Both the position numbers and the translations under genes were made by a program. Shown here in pieces: positions 21,751-33,346 of a stretch of 64,000 nt of DNA; the stretch's first letter is position 1; each line of letters starts with the position of its first letter. This DNA comes from WTFV01 sp965200895 (lineage in GTDB: Bacteria; Acidobacteriota; Vicinamibacteria; Vicinamibacterales; UBA8438), in NCBI GenBank assembly GCA_965200895.1, contig CBDAVM010000001.1:248001-312000 (forward strand), given 5' to 3'. The notes beneath the pieces were generated by a model. It had not been told where the DNA came from and searched no databases. It was given only the letters and a program-made list of their open reading frames with translations.

Positions 21751-23184
21751 TCACGATTCGCTCGAGGCCGTCTCGCCGACCTCGGCGATCTTGAGCACCA
21801 TCTGCCGATAGGCGTCGGTATCGCGCGGTGGATCGACGGGATACGACCGTGTGTAGCACGCGTTGCAGTAGTGGTGGTGACGTTCGCCGACCGCCTGACG
21901 CAATCCCTCCAGGCTCAGGTAGGCGAGCGTGTCGGCGCCCATGAAGTCGCGGATCTCGTCGATGCTGTACCGGGCCGCAATCAGTTCGTCGCGGTGCGGC
22001 GTATCGATGCCGTAGTAGCACGGAGCGACGGTCGGCGGGCAACTGATGCGCATGTGCACCTCCCGCGCCCCGGCCGCCTTGATCATCGACACGATCTTCC
22101 GGCTGGTCGTCCCCCGCACGATCGAGTCGTCCACCAGCACCACCCGCTGCCCGTCGAGCACGCTCCGCACCGTGTTCAGCTTCACCTTCACCTTCAGCCC
22201 GCGCACCGCCTCGTGCGGCTGAATGAACGTGCGGCCCACGTAGTGGTTTCGAATGAGCCCCATCTTCAGCGGAATGCCGGATCTCTCGGCGTAGCCTATG
22301 GCGGCAACGACGCCTGAATCGGGAATCGGCACCACCACGTCGGCCTCGACCGCCGACTCCTGGGCGAGCAACCGTCCGAGGTTGGTGCGTACCGCATTGA
22401 CGCTCTGACCGAAGACCTCGCTGTCGGGCCGCGCGAAGTAGACGTGCTCGAACACGCAATGGGCGGCCGGGGCCGGCGGAAACGGCTTGTACGAGCGTAC
22501 ACCGTCGTCCCCGATCACCAGCACCTCGCCCGGCTCCACGTCGCGCTCGTAGCGGGCGCCGATCAGGTCCATGGCGCAGGTCTCGGAGCAGACGACCCAG
22601 GCATCCCCCAGACGGCCGACGGCCAGCGGTCGGAAGCCGTGCGGGTCGCGGACCGCCATCAGGTTCCGCGGCGTCAGCAGCACGAGCGAGAAGGCGCCGC
22701 TCACCTGCGACACCGATTCGATGATGGCGTCCTCCGGGGTGGCGGCGCTCGACCTTGCATACAGGTGCAGGACGACCTCGGTGTCGCTGTTGGTCTGGAA
22801 AATCGATCCCTCACGCACCAGCCACTGGCGCAGCTCGCCGGCGTTGACGAGGTTGCCGTTGTGACAGAGCGCAATCTGCCCGTGCGAGCAGTCGATGAGG
22901 ATGGGTTGGGCGTTGACGATCCGGCTGTCGCCGAATGTCGAGTAGCGGACGTGGCCGATCGCCGCTGCGCCGGGCAGCGCGGCCAGCATCCGGTTGTCGA
23001 AAGCGTCGCCGACGTAGCCCATGGCGCGCGAGAGCTTCACCGCACCGTCGCGGGCGACGGCGATCCCGGCACTCTCCTGCCCCCGGTGCTGCAACGCGTA
23101 CAGGCCCAGATAGGTCAGCGCTGCGGCATCCTCGCGGCCGTAGATGCCGAAGACGCCGCATTCGTCGTGGAACTTGTCGTCCAT
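21751..23184 (-). CDS. purF: Amidophosphoribosyltransferase
   Basis: 477 aa. It begins MDDKFHDECGVFGIYG; cleavage before Cys9 would expose the N-terminal nucleophile of the glutaminase domain, so it has the propeptide-type N-terminus. The PRTase loop is VVLVDDSIVRGTTS. Cysteines in HCVFEH, CPPTVAPCYYG and the C-terminal YCNACY match the 4Fe-4S ligand pattern of the Bacillus-type enzyme. It catalyses the first committed step of purine synthesis. It is co-oriented, 85 bp after purL and 115 bp before purM. Confidence 0.96.
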   Translation of the reverse strand: MDDKFHDECGVFGIYGREDAAALTYLGLYALQHRGQESAGIAVARDGAVKLSRAMGYVGDAFDNRMLAALPGAAAIGHVRYSTFGDSRIVNAQPILIDCSHGQIALCHNGNLVNAGELRQWLVREGSIFQTNSDTEVVLHLYARSSAATPEDAIIESVSQVSGAFSLVLLTPRNLMAVRDPHGFRPLAVGRLGDAWVVCSETCAMDLIGARYERDVEPGEVLVIGDDGVRSYKPFPPAPAAHCVFEHVYFARPDSEVFGQSVNAVRTNLGRLLAQESAVEADVVVPIPDSGVVAAIGYAERSGIPLKMGLIRNHYVGRTFIQPHEAVRGLKVKVKLNTVRSVLDGQRVVLVDDSIVRGTTSRKIVSMIKAAGAREVHMRISCPPTVAPCYYGIDTPHRDELIAARYSIDEIRDFMGADTLAYLSLEGLRQAVGERHHHYCNACYTRSYPVDPPRDTDAYRQMVLKIAEVGETASSES

Positions 23185-23269
23185 TAACCTTCAGCCAACC
23201 TTCAGCCGCCGCATCCGCCCGCCGACGGGTCCGCGGGCCGCCAGCCGGCACGTCCGGACGCCGATTCCG

Positions 23270-25531
23270 TCACGCGGCAGGCGCCTCGAAGTGCCGGGAC
23301 AGCCCCGTCGCCCATCTCTGCTCCGCCTCGGCCAACCCGACGTCGATGACCGGCTCGCCGTCGAACGTGAACCGCAGGCGCTCACCACCGGTGCGACCCA
23401 GCACGCGCGCCGGGACGCCCGCCGCCGCGGCCCGCGCCAGCACGATCTCCGCATCCGTCTCCCGTGCCGACACCACAATCTGCGAGGCGGCCTCGCCATA
23501 CAGCGCCGACGCCGGACCGCGCCCGTCTTCCGAACCGGGAATCGTCACGTCGAAGCCCGTGCCGCCGCTCTCGAACGCACACTCCGCCAGCGCAACGGCC
23601 AGGCCGCCGTCCGAGCAATCGTGCGCGGAACTCACCAGCCGCGCCTCGGCGAGACTCGCCACGAGCTGCTGCACGGCGCGCTCCGCCTCCAGGTCCAGCT
23701 CCGGCGGCACGCCGCGCACGAGCCCGTGCACCACCTTCAGATACGCACTGCCGCCGAGCGTGCCGCACGGTGCTCCCAGCAGCATCACCACCGCGCCGGC
23801 CTCACGAAACGTGCGGGCGACGACCCGCCGGGCATCCTCTATTATGCCGACCACGCCGAGGACCGGGGTCGGCATAATCGCCTGGCCGTCCGTCTCGTTG
23901 TAGAGACTGACGTTGCCACCGGTGATCGGAATGTCGAGGGCGCGGCACGCGTCGCCGATGCCGGCCACCGCGCGCGCGAACTGCCACATGATCTCCGGCC
24001 GCTCCGGGTTCCCGAAGTTCAGGCAGTTGGTGGCGCCGACCGGCCGGCCGCCGGCGCAGGCGACGTTGCGGGCCGACTCGGCCACGGCCAGCATCGCCCC
24101 GCGGTACGGGTCCAGAAGGCAGTACCGTCCGTTGCCGTCGACCGAGAACGCCAGGGCGCGCCGGGTCCCCTTGATGCGCACCACGCCGGCCCCCGCGCCG
24201 GCCGGCGCGATGGTGTTGGTCCGCACCATGTGGTCGTACTGGCGATGGATCCAGCGCCTGCTCGCGATGTCCGGCGAGCCGACAAGCTGCAGAAAGACCT
24301 CCGCCGGCGGGCCGACGGGCTCCAGCGCCGACGGGTCGAGCGCCTGGCGGCGAGCAAGATCCGCCGGCTCGCGGAACGGACGATCGTAGAGCGGCGCCTC
24401 GTCGGCGAGCGGCCGGTTGGGGATCTCCGCCACCGTCTCTCCCCGGTCGCGGACACGCAGCAGACCGTCGCCGGTCACCCGGCCGATCCGCTCGGCGTGC
24501 AGATCCCACTTCTCGAACACGCGGTCGACCTCCTCCTCGCGTCCCTGCCGCACGATGAAGAGCATCCGCTCCTGCGACTCGGACAGCATGATCTCGTACG
24601 GCGTCATGCCCGACTCGCGCTGCGGCACGGAGGCGACGTCGATGTCGATGCCGGCGCCGCCGCGGGCGCCCATCTCGCACGAGGAGCAGGTCAGTCCGGC
24701 CGCGCCCATGTCCTGCAGCCCGACCAGCGCGTCCGTCTGCAGCACCTCCAGGCACGCCTCGAGCAGCAGCTTCTCCAGGAACGGATCGCCCACCTGCACG
24801 TTGGGGCGCTTGCCGGCCGACGCGTCGTCGAACTCGGCCGACGCCATCGTCGCCCCGTGGATTCCGTCACGGCCGGTCTTCGCACCGACGTAGTAGACCG
24901 CGTTGCCTGTCCCCTCGGCGCGACCCCGGATCAGGCCGTCCGCCGGCGCGATGCCCAGGCAGAAGACGTTGACGAGCGGGTTGCCGGCGTAGGTCTCGTC
25001 GAAGCCGACCTCCCCACCGACGGTCGGAATCCCGATGCTGTTGCCGTAGCCGGCGATACCCGCCACCACGCCCTCGACCAGACGCTGCGTCGCGGGCGAG
25101 TCCGGCGGGCCGAAGCGCAGCGAATCGAGCAGGGCGACGGGCCGGGCTCCCATCGTGAAGATGTCGCGGATGATGCCGCCCACACCGGTCGCGGCGCCCT
25201 GGTACGGCTCGATGAACGACGGATGGTTGTGGGACTCGATCTTGAAGACCGCGGCCAGACCGTCGCCGATGTCGAGGACGCCGGCGTTCTCGCCCGGTCC
25301 CTGCAGCACGCGCGCGCCCTCGGTCGGCAGGGTCCGCAGGTGGATCCGCGAGCTCTTGTAGCTGCAGTGCTCGGACCACATCACCGAGAAGATGCCCAGC
25401 TCCAGCAGGTTGGGGTGGCGCCCGAGGATCGCGACGATGCGCTCGTACTCGCCGGGGGTCAGGCCGTGGGCCGCGACGGTGTCCGCATCGATCACCGGCG
25501 CGCCACGGTCAACGGATTCCGGACCGCTCAC
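23270..25531 (-). CDS. purL: Phosphoribosylformylglycinamidine synthase subunit PurL
   Basis: 753 aa, the size of the small PurL that works with PurQ and PurS. The GTG start at 25531 overlaps the stop of the preceding small membrane protein (GTGA). Motifs are MWSEHCSYKSSR near the N-terminus, KIESHNHPSFIEPYQGAATGVGG, LQDMGAAGLTCSS and ITGGNVSLYNET. It forms the FGAM synthetase complex with PurQ (glutaminase) and PurS. Confidence 0.96.
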   Translation of the reverse strand: MSGPESVDRGAPVIDADTVAAHGLTPGEYERIVAILGRHPNLLELGIFSVMWSEHCSYKSSRIHLRTLPTEGARVLQGPGENAGVLDIGDGLAAVFKIESHNHPSFIEPYQGAATGVGGIIRDIFTMGARPVALLDSLRFGPPDSPATQRLVEGVVAGIAGYGNSIGIPTVGGEVGFDETYAGNPLVNVFCLGIAPADGLIRGRAEGTGNAVYYVGAKTGRDGIHGATMASAEFDDASAGKRPNVQVGDPFLEKLLLEACLEVLQTDALVGLQDMGAAGLTCSSCEMGARGGAGIDIDVASVPQRESGMTPYEIMLSESQERMLFIVRQGREEEVDRVFEKWDLHAERIGRVTGDGLLRVRDRGETVAEIPNRPLADEAPLYDRPFREPADLARRQALDPSALEPVGPPAEVFLQLVGSPDIASRRWIHRQYDHMVRTNTIAPAGAGAGVVRIKGTRRALAFSVDGNGRYCLLDPYRGAMLAVAESARNVACAGGRPVGATNCLNFGNPERPEIMWQFARAVAGIGDACRALDIPITGGNVSLYNETDGQAIMPTPVLGVVGIIEDARRVVARTFREAGAVVMLLGAPCGTLGGSAYLKVVHGLVRGVPPELDLEAERAVQQLVASLAEARLVSSAHDCSDGGLAVALAECAFESGGTGFDVTIPGSEDGRGPASALYGEAASQIVVSARETDAEIVLARAAAAGVPARVLGRTGGERLRFTFDGEPVIDVGLAEAEQRWATGLSRHFEAPAA

Positions 25532-25731
25532 GATCGGGCCCCGATCAGCAGCAGGACCCCGAAGGCGGCCATCACGACGCCCGCCAGCCCCAGCACCGCC
25601 GCCACGATCAGGCCGCCGGGCGGCGGCAGCGGCGCGCCGCCGGCGCCGAAGAACACCGCCGCGCCGAGCATCAGCAGTCCGACGCCGACGAAGATCGCCC
25701 CGAGACGGCGCCGCGCTTCGGGAGTCGCCAT
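25528..25731 (-). CDS. 67-aa two-helix membrane protein between purQ and purL
   Basis: The ATG at 25731 shares one base with the purQ stop (TGATG), and its TGA overlaps the purL GTG (GTGA), so it is locked into the operon by overlaps on both sides. The sequence has a short charged N-terminus (MATPEARRR) and two hydrophobic helices, LGAIFVGVGLLMLGAAVFF and LIVAAVLGLAGVVMAAFG, separated by a Gly/Pro-rich turn. I recognise no family. The overlap on both flanks argues for real translation, possibly to tether or couple the FGAM synthetase subunits; that role is pure inference. Confidence 0.75.
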   Translation of the reverse strand: MATPEARRRLGAIFVGVGLLMLGAAVFFGAGGAPLPPPGGLIVAAVLGLAGVVMAAFGVLLLIGARS

Positions 25732-26450
25732 CAGCTCGCCTCCGCGACCGGCGCGAGCGCCGCCGTCGACGCCGCCAGCGCCGATTCGAAGATCACGCGG
25801 CCGTCCGTGCTGCCGAGCGCCGCCTCGCACGCGCGCTCGGGATGGGGCATGAGGCCGACGACATTGCGTTCGCGGTTGCAGATGCCCGCGATCGCGTCCG
25901 TCGAGCCGTTGACGTTCCATCGTTCGTCACGGGCGCCGTCGGGCGCGGTGTAGCGGAAGACGATCCGGCAGTTGTCGGCGAGCTCCCGCAGCGTCTCCGG
26001 ATCCGCGTGGTAGTTCCCCTCGCCGTGGGCGATCGGGATGCGCAATACCCGGCCGACCGCCGCGCGCCGGGTGAACGGCGTGTCGGCGGCTTCCACCCGC
26101 AGGTGGACGTGCTCGCAGATGAACTTCAGGTCGCGGTTGCGCCGCATGCCGCCGGGCAGCAGTCCGGCCTCGAGCAGGATCTGGAAGCCGTTGCAGATGC
26201 CGATGACCGGCCCGCCGGCGGCGGCGAACTCCTGCACGCGCGCCATGATCGGCGAGAAGCGGGCAATGGCGCCGCAGCGCAGGTAGTCGCCGTAGGAGAA
26301 CCCGCCCGGCAGCACCACCGCGTCGGCGCCGCCGAGGTCCGTGGCCTTGTGCCAGACCAGCTCCGCCTCCTGGCCCAGAACGGACGCCAGAGCGTAGTGC
26401 GCGTCGTGGTCGCAGTTCGACCCCGGAAAGACCACCACCGCGAATCTCAT
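25731..26450 (-). CDS. purQ: Phosphoribosylformylglycinamidine synthase subunit PurQ
   Basis: 239 aa. The start at 26450 (MRFAVVVFPGSNCD) has GGAGG ten bases upstream. It is a class I glutamine amidotransferase with nucleophile Cys in GPVIGICNGFQILLEAGLLPGG and the His/Glu pair in GLMPHPERACE. VLPGGFSYGDYLRCGAIAR is diagnostic of PurQ. It supplies ammonia to PurL. It is 43 bp downstream of purS and overlaps the small membrane protein gene. Confidence 0.95.
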   Translation of the reverse strand: MRFAVVVFPGSNCDHDAHYALASVLGQEAELVWHKATDLGGADAVVLPGGFSYGDYLRCGAIARFSPIMARVQEFAAAGGPVIGICNGFQILLEAGLLPGGMRRNRDLKFICEHVHLRVEAADTPFTRRAAVGRVLRIPIAHGEGNYHADPETLRELADNCRIVFRYTAPDGARDERWNVNGSTDAIAGICNRERNVVGLMPHPERACEAALGSTDGRVIFESALAASTAALAPVAEAS

Positions 26451-26493
26451 ACCGACGTCCACCTCCTGCCTCCCAGGGCCCTGCCCCGGCGGC

Positions 26494-26735
26494 TCACGGG
26501 TTGCCGACCTCCACCCGGTAGCTCTCGATCACCGGGTTCGCCAGCAGCCGGTCGGCCACCTCGCCGGCCAGCGCCCGCGCCCCCTCGGCGGTGGCCGCAT
26601 CGACGTCGAGCTCGAAGTACTTGCCCTGCCGCACGTCACGGACGGCGCCGTAGCCGAGTGTGTGCAGGGCGCCGGTGATGGTCTTCCCCTGCGGATCCAG
26701 GATCGAGGGCTTCAGCGTGACGTAGACCTTCGCCT

Positions 26736-26739
<4 letters not shown>
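26494..26739 (-). CDS. purS: Phosphoribosylformylglycinamidine synthase subunit PurS
   Basis: 81 aa. The GTG start at 26739 overlaps the purB stop as GTGA, with GGAGG a few bases upstream in the purB end. MKAKVYVTLKPSILDPQG and the ending PVIESYRVEVG match PurS closely in motif and length. PurS is the small dimeric component that bridges PurL and PurQ. Without a GTG start this gene is easily missed or merged with a longer false frame. Confidence 0.93.
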
Positions 26740-28096
<1,357 letters not shown>

Positions 28097-28100
<4 letters not shown>

Positions 28101-29053
28101 CGGGAACGAACCTCGTTGCGGTCGGCGTCCGGACCGCGGTCAGCCGAGAGGTGAAACGGAAGCCGCGTCTGGCGGAGAGCGGCGATCGGAGGCGTCGCCG
28201 GCTGCGCCCAGGTGTCCAGGTCGATGGTCGGCGTCACGCGGTCCTGGTGCGTCACCACCACCTCGACATCGCTCCGGCCGACCGCCGACAGCGCCTCGCA
28301 GCAGGTCATCCTGGCCAGCTCCGGCAGGTTGTTGACGCGACTCAGGTGGGCGAGCACGAGGCAGCGCACCGACGCACCGAGATGGTCGCGCACGAACGCG
28401 GCGAGCGATTCGTTCGAGAGATGGCCGCCGTCGCCCCCGATGCGCTCGCGCGTGGACCGCGCGTAGGGACTGACCCGAAGGAGCTCGACGGCGTGGTTCG
28501 ACTCGATGACCAGCAACCGGCAGTCGCGAAAGTACTCGATCAGGGCCGGCGTCAGCGTCCCGATATCGGTGGCGTAGCCGACGACGCCTTCCGGCGTCTC
28601 GATGCGGAAGGCGAGCGTCTCCGACGCGTCGTGCGGGACCTCGAAGGGAATGAAGCGCAGGCCGCCCAGATCGAGGCCCGTGTCCGGCGTCAGCGTGCGC
28701 CCGTCGAGGTCGTCCGTCCCGCACTCGTGGAGGACGGCTGCGGTTGCGTAGACGGGCACCCCGTGCCGCTTCGACAGCACCCGCACGCCGCGGGTGTGGT
28801 CACCGTGCCCGTGCGTGATCAGGACGGCGTCGAGCGTCCCGGGGTCGACGTCCATCTCCCCCAGACGGCGGGACACCTCGCGGTAGCTGAACCCGACATC
28901 GAGCAGCACGCGGGCGCTCGAGCAGGACACGAGCGTCGCGTTGCCTGCGCTTCCGCTCCCGAGCACCGTCAACTTGACCGCGATGGCCCCGGTCCTCCGC
29001 TTCCAGCGCCCCGAAACGCCTCGCAGGCTCGGCGTCTCGGCCCATCCCCCCAC
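28097..29053 (-). CDS. MBL-fold metallo-hydrolase (YycJ/WalJ-like)
   Basis: Up to 318 aa. The metallo-beta-lactamase core begins KLTVLGSGSAGNATLV and has the metal motif THGHGDHTRGV plus later metal-ligand positions ATDIGTL and LAHLSRVNNLP, as in YycJ-type phosphoesterases. The GTG at 29053 lies within a dispersed repeat and would add about 27 non-homologous residues; a TTG at 28972 just before the core is the alternative. Its stop overlaps the purB ATG. Related proteins have been linked to DNA repair or cell-wall regulation, but the substrate here is unknown. Confidence 0.82.
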
Positions 29054-29114
29054 TCCATGACCTTGCGCCTCAGCACTTCGCTTCGCTGCGTTCTGCGGCG
29101 CAAGATCCTAGCCC
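29005..29114 (-). repeat. Second dispersed repeat, copy B
   Basis: It is inverted relative to 7021-7131 and about 90% identical over 110 bp. It fills the gap between the M16 peptidase and MBL genes, overlapping the M16 stop and the extended N-terminus of the MBL frame. Confidence 0.8.
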
Positions 29115-30367
29115 GGATCGAGCTGCGCCGGCGAGAGTGAGGCGTCGGAGACCGGGCCCACCAGTGCCGCGGCCAGCGCACCGTTCCGGAACAGATCCTG
29201 CGCCACTTTCTGCACGTCGTCCGCCGCAACCCGGTCGATCCCGGCCAGGGTCTCCGACAGGGGCACCTGCCGCCCGAAGTACATCTCGCACTGCGCGAGC
29301 TGCGACATGCGGCTGCTCGTGCTCTCGAGGCCCAGCACGCAACTGCCCTTCAGATGGTCCTTCGCGCGCTGCAACTCCTCGTCCGGCACCAGGGTGCTCC
29401 TCAACCCGCGCAACTCCTCGACCACCAGGCCGACCACCTCCGCCACCGCATCACCGTCGCACCCGACGTACACGGTCAGCACGCCGGCATCCCGGTACGA
29501 CGTCAGGTTGCTGCTCACCGCGTAGGCCAGCCCCCGCTTCTCGCGGATGTTCTGGAACAGACGCGAGCTCATCGAGCCGCCGAGCACCGTGTTGAGAACG
29601 TAGGTCGCATACCGGTCCTCGTGGCTCTGCGGATAACCACGCGTGCCGAGACACAGATGCGCCTGTTCCAGGTCCTTGTCACGCAACTCGATCCGGGCGT
29701 CGACCGACGGCGGGCTGGTGCGGAGCGACTCGGCGCCCTTCGTCAACGGCGCGAACGCCGTCCCCACGAGGTCTCGCATGGCCGCCGTGTCCACGCTGCC
29801 GGCAGCCGCGATGATCAGGTTGCCCGCCGTGTATGCCCCGCCGAAGTACTCGCGCAGCGCCCGGGAGTCGATGGCGCGGACGGACTCGGCGTTCCCGAGA
29901 ATCGGACGCCCGAGCGGATGGTCCGGCCAGAAGCTGGCCGTGAACACCTCGTGCACGAGGTCGTCCGGCGTGTCCTCGACCATCTTGATCTCTTCGAGGA
30001 CGACGCCCTGCTCGCGGCGGATCTCCTCGTCCGCGAACGCCGGATTCAACAGCAGGTCGCTGAGCAGATCGACGGCCTGCGGGAGATGCTCGTCGAGCAC
30101 CTTCACGTAATAGCCGGCGTACTCCTTCGCAGTGAAGGCGTCGAGCTGTCCGCCGATGGAGTCGATCTCCTGCGCGATGGCCTCGGCCGAGCGGGACGCG
30201 GTCCCCTTGAAGAGCATGTGCTCCACGAAGTGCGCGATACCGGCCCGATCCGCGCCCTCGTGTCTGGAGCCCCGAGTGAGCCACGCCCCAAGGCTGACCG
30301 AACGCACTGCCGGCATCGGCTCCGTGAGCAGACAGAGACCGTTGTCGAAATCGTGACGCTCGATCAT
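29108..30367 (-). CDS. M16-family zinc peptidase (processing-peptidase-like)
   Basis: 419 aa from the ATG at 30367 (MIERHDFDNGLCLLTEPMP). The inverted zinc motif HFVEHMLFKGT (HxxEH) is followed by the downstream Glu region AKEYAGYYVKVL. The C-terminal half has ENIREKRGLAYAVSSN, the R/Y pair typical of M16 single-domain peptidases (YmxG/PqqL-like). It is cytosolic or periplasmic; no signal peptide is seen. It starts the minus-strand run into the purine genes. A good Shine-Dalgarno is not visible. Confidence 0.92.
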   Translation of the reverse strand: MIERHDFDNGLCLLTEPMPAVRSVSLGAWLTRGSRHEGADRAGIAHFVEHMLFKGTASRSAEAIAQEIDSIGGQLDAFTAKEYAGYYVKVLDEHLPQAVDLLSDLLLNPAFADEEIRREQGVVLEEIKMVEDTPDDLVHEVFTASFWPDHPLGRPILGNAESVRAIDSRALREYFGGAYTAGNLIIAAAGSVDTAAMRDLVGTAFAPLTKGAESLRTSPPSVDARIELRDKDLEQAHLCLGTRGYPQSHEDRYATYVLNTVLGGSMSSRLFQNIREKRGLAYAVSSNLTSYRDAGVLTVYVGCDGDAVAEVVGLVVEELRGLRSTLVPDEELQRAKDHLKGSCVLGLESTSSRMSQLAQCEMYFGRQVPLSETLAGIDRVAADDVQKVAQDLFRNGALAAALVGPVSDASLSPAQLDPG

Positions 30368-30582
30368 ATCGGGGGGCGCGTGCGGCGGGGAACCGCCGCA
30401 ACGACGCTGCGAGCACGCAAACGCTTGCAAAGAGCCGGGTTACGGAGCAACTCGAACTGGCGAATGGTAGCATGTTCGGTTGGCGCGCAGCAACCGCGCG
30501 GCGGCCGGCAGGCCGGCCCCGGTCGCCTTGCCGCCGGTCGCGTGGCGGCATGCCCACCACCCGCTGCCCTGGGACGTCTCTC

Positions 30583-31686
<1,104 letters not shown>

Positions 31687-31695
31687 ATTGAGGAT

Positions 31696-31875
31696 GTGGA
31701 GCGGAACGGAAACACGCCCCTCCAGATCGTCACGCTGCTGCTGTCGCTGGTGGCGGCCATGGCCGGACTCTGGAACGGATGGCAGATCGCCCGCTTGGCG
31801 GGACAGGTGGAAGCATTGCAGGAGGTGCTCGTCGCGCACGTGACGACCCCCGGCGTCCACTCCGACTCGCACTAG
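31696..31875 (+). CDS. 59-aa single-helix membrane protein
   Basis: GTG at 31696 with GAGG just upstream. It ends at TAG 31875. The product MERNGNTPLQIVTLLLS... has one hydrophobic helix (residues about 8-28), then a helical, partly coiled segment (ARLAGQVEALQEVLVAHV). It starts 9 bp after rlmN and is probably co-transcribed. It has no recognisable family; coding nature is inferred from the Shine-Dalgarno, spacing and amphipathic pattern. Confidence 0.55.
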   Translation: MERNGNTPLQIVTLLLSLVAAMAGLWNGWQIARLAGQVEALQEVLVAHVTTPGVHSDSH

Positions 31876-31948
31876 CGCCGCCAAACCCGTCGCAAGGCTC
31901 CGTGTTCGGCCCCGGCCTCCACCGTCCCGGACCGCGTCACGACGCCCG

Positions 31949-33232
31949 TCAGGCGGCCGCGGCGACCAGCTCGCCGCCCAACATCTCGCCAGCAGCGGTG
32001 ATGTGCACCTGCACCCGCTCGTTCTCCGGGCGGTCGACGGGCACCCGCACGCGCAGATAGTTGTCCGTCAGCACGACCGTGGCCCCGTGCTGGACAAGCG
32101 TCAGGCCGGGTCGGATGCTGCCCACCTGGGCGGCGCGGAACCGGTCCGCCAGTGCGGCGCCGACTTCCCGCACGGCCCGCGCCCGCTCGCGGATGCACCC
32201 GCCGGGCACCTTCGCGGCCATCCCGGACGCCTCCGTACCGGGACGATCCGAGTAGGGGAAGACGTGCAGGTAGGTGAGGGGGCTCTGCCGGATGAAGCCG
32301 AGCGTCGCCGCCGCGTCGGCGTCCGTCTCGCCGGGGAACCCGACCACGACGTCGGCGCCGATTGCCGCATGCGGCAGCCGCCGGCGGATGTCGGTGACCA
32401 CGGCCCGGTACGCCGCCGCGGTGTACGGCCGCCGCATCCGCCGCAGGACGGCGTCGCTCGCATGCTGCAGCGGGAGATGGAAGTGCGGCGCGAACCGCGG
32501 GCTGGCGGTCACCAGGTCGACCACGGCGGGTGTGCAGTCCATCGGCTCCAGCGAGCTGATGCGGACCAGGAAGTCGGACCGGTGGGCGGCAAGCGCCCGC
32601 AATAACACGACGAGAGACGTCGGCGGCGTCAGGTCGTGCCCCCAGGAACCCAGGTGGACGCCGGTGAGCTGCAGCTCGCGGTACCCTGCGTCGAGCGCCT
32701 GATCCACCTCGTCGAGCACCCGCGGCAACGGCACGCTGCGGCCACGCCCCCGCGTCGACGGGATGATGCAGTAGGCGCACGCCTCGTCGCAGCCGGTCTG
32801 CACGCGCAGGGTATAGGCGGTCCGGCCACGTTCCCCGGGCCGGATCAGGGCGCCGCACGCGCCGTCCCCGGCGCCGAAGCGCACTGCGGTGGTCGGGTCG
32901 ACGGTGTCCAGGATGCGCGCCGCAAGCGCCTCCTTCTCCACGTTGGGCACCACGGCGACGACACCCGGCAGGACCGCCACCTCGTCGGCGGCGCGCGACG
33001 CGTAGCAGCCGGTGGCGACGATCCGCGCGCCCGCGTTGGTCCGGGCTATGCGCCGGATTGCCTGCCGGGTCCCCTGATCGGCGGTCGCGGTGACCGAGCA
33101 ACTGTTGACGACGACAACGTCCGCCGTCTCGATCGGCGCTTCGCAGCCCCCCGCGGCGCGCAGGCTGCGCTCGATCGCGAACGAGTCGGCCTGATTGACC
33201 CGGCAGCCGAACGTGACCACGGCGAACCTCAT
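31949..33232 (-). CDS. mtaB: tRNA t6A37 methylthiotransferase MtaB
   Basis: 427 aa from the ATG at 33232 (MRFAVVTFGCRVNQAD). The N-terminal UPF0004 domain has the three cluster cysteines in FGCRVNQ, NSCSVTATAD and ATGCYASR. The radical SAM motif is TGCDEACAYCIIPSTRG. The C-terminal region is TRAM-like. VNQAD rather than MN with a long TRAM fits MtaB better than MiaB or RimO. It adds methylthio to t6A37 in tRNA. It is convergent with rlmN and the small membrane gene. Confidence 0.92.
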   Translation of the reverse strand: MRFAVVTFGCRVNQADSFAIERSLRAAGGCEAPIETADVVVVNSCSVTATADQGTRQAIRRIARTNAGARIVATGCYASRAADEVAVLPGVVAVVPNVEKEALAARILDTVDPTTAVRFGAGDGACGALIRPGERGRTAYTLRVQTGCDEACAYCIIPSTRGRGRSVPLPRVLDEVDQALDAGYRELQLTGVHLGSWGHDLTPPTSLVVLLRALAAHRSDFLVRISSLEPMDCTPAVVDLVTASPRFAPHFHLPLQHASDAVLRRMRRPYTAAAYRAVVTDIRRRLPHAAIGADVVVGFPGETDADAAATLGFIRQSPLTYLHVFPYSDRPGTEASGMAAKVPGGCIRERARAVREVGAALADRFRAAQVGSIRPGLTLVQHGATVVLTDNYLRVRVPVDRPENERVQVHITAAGEMLGGELVAAAA

Positions 33233-33346
33233 CGGTGCAGTATATGTGACGTGCACGTATGGCCCGCTCACGCAATTGTGTTAAAACGGCGCCGTTGCAC
33301 GCCGGTGCGCCGGATTCGTGCGCCGGTCGCCGCGCGCCCGAGAACA

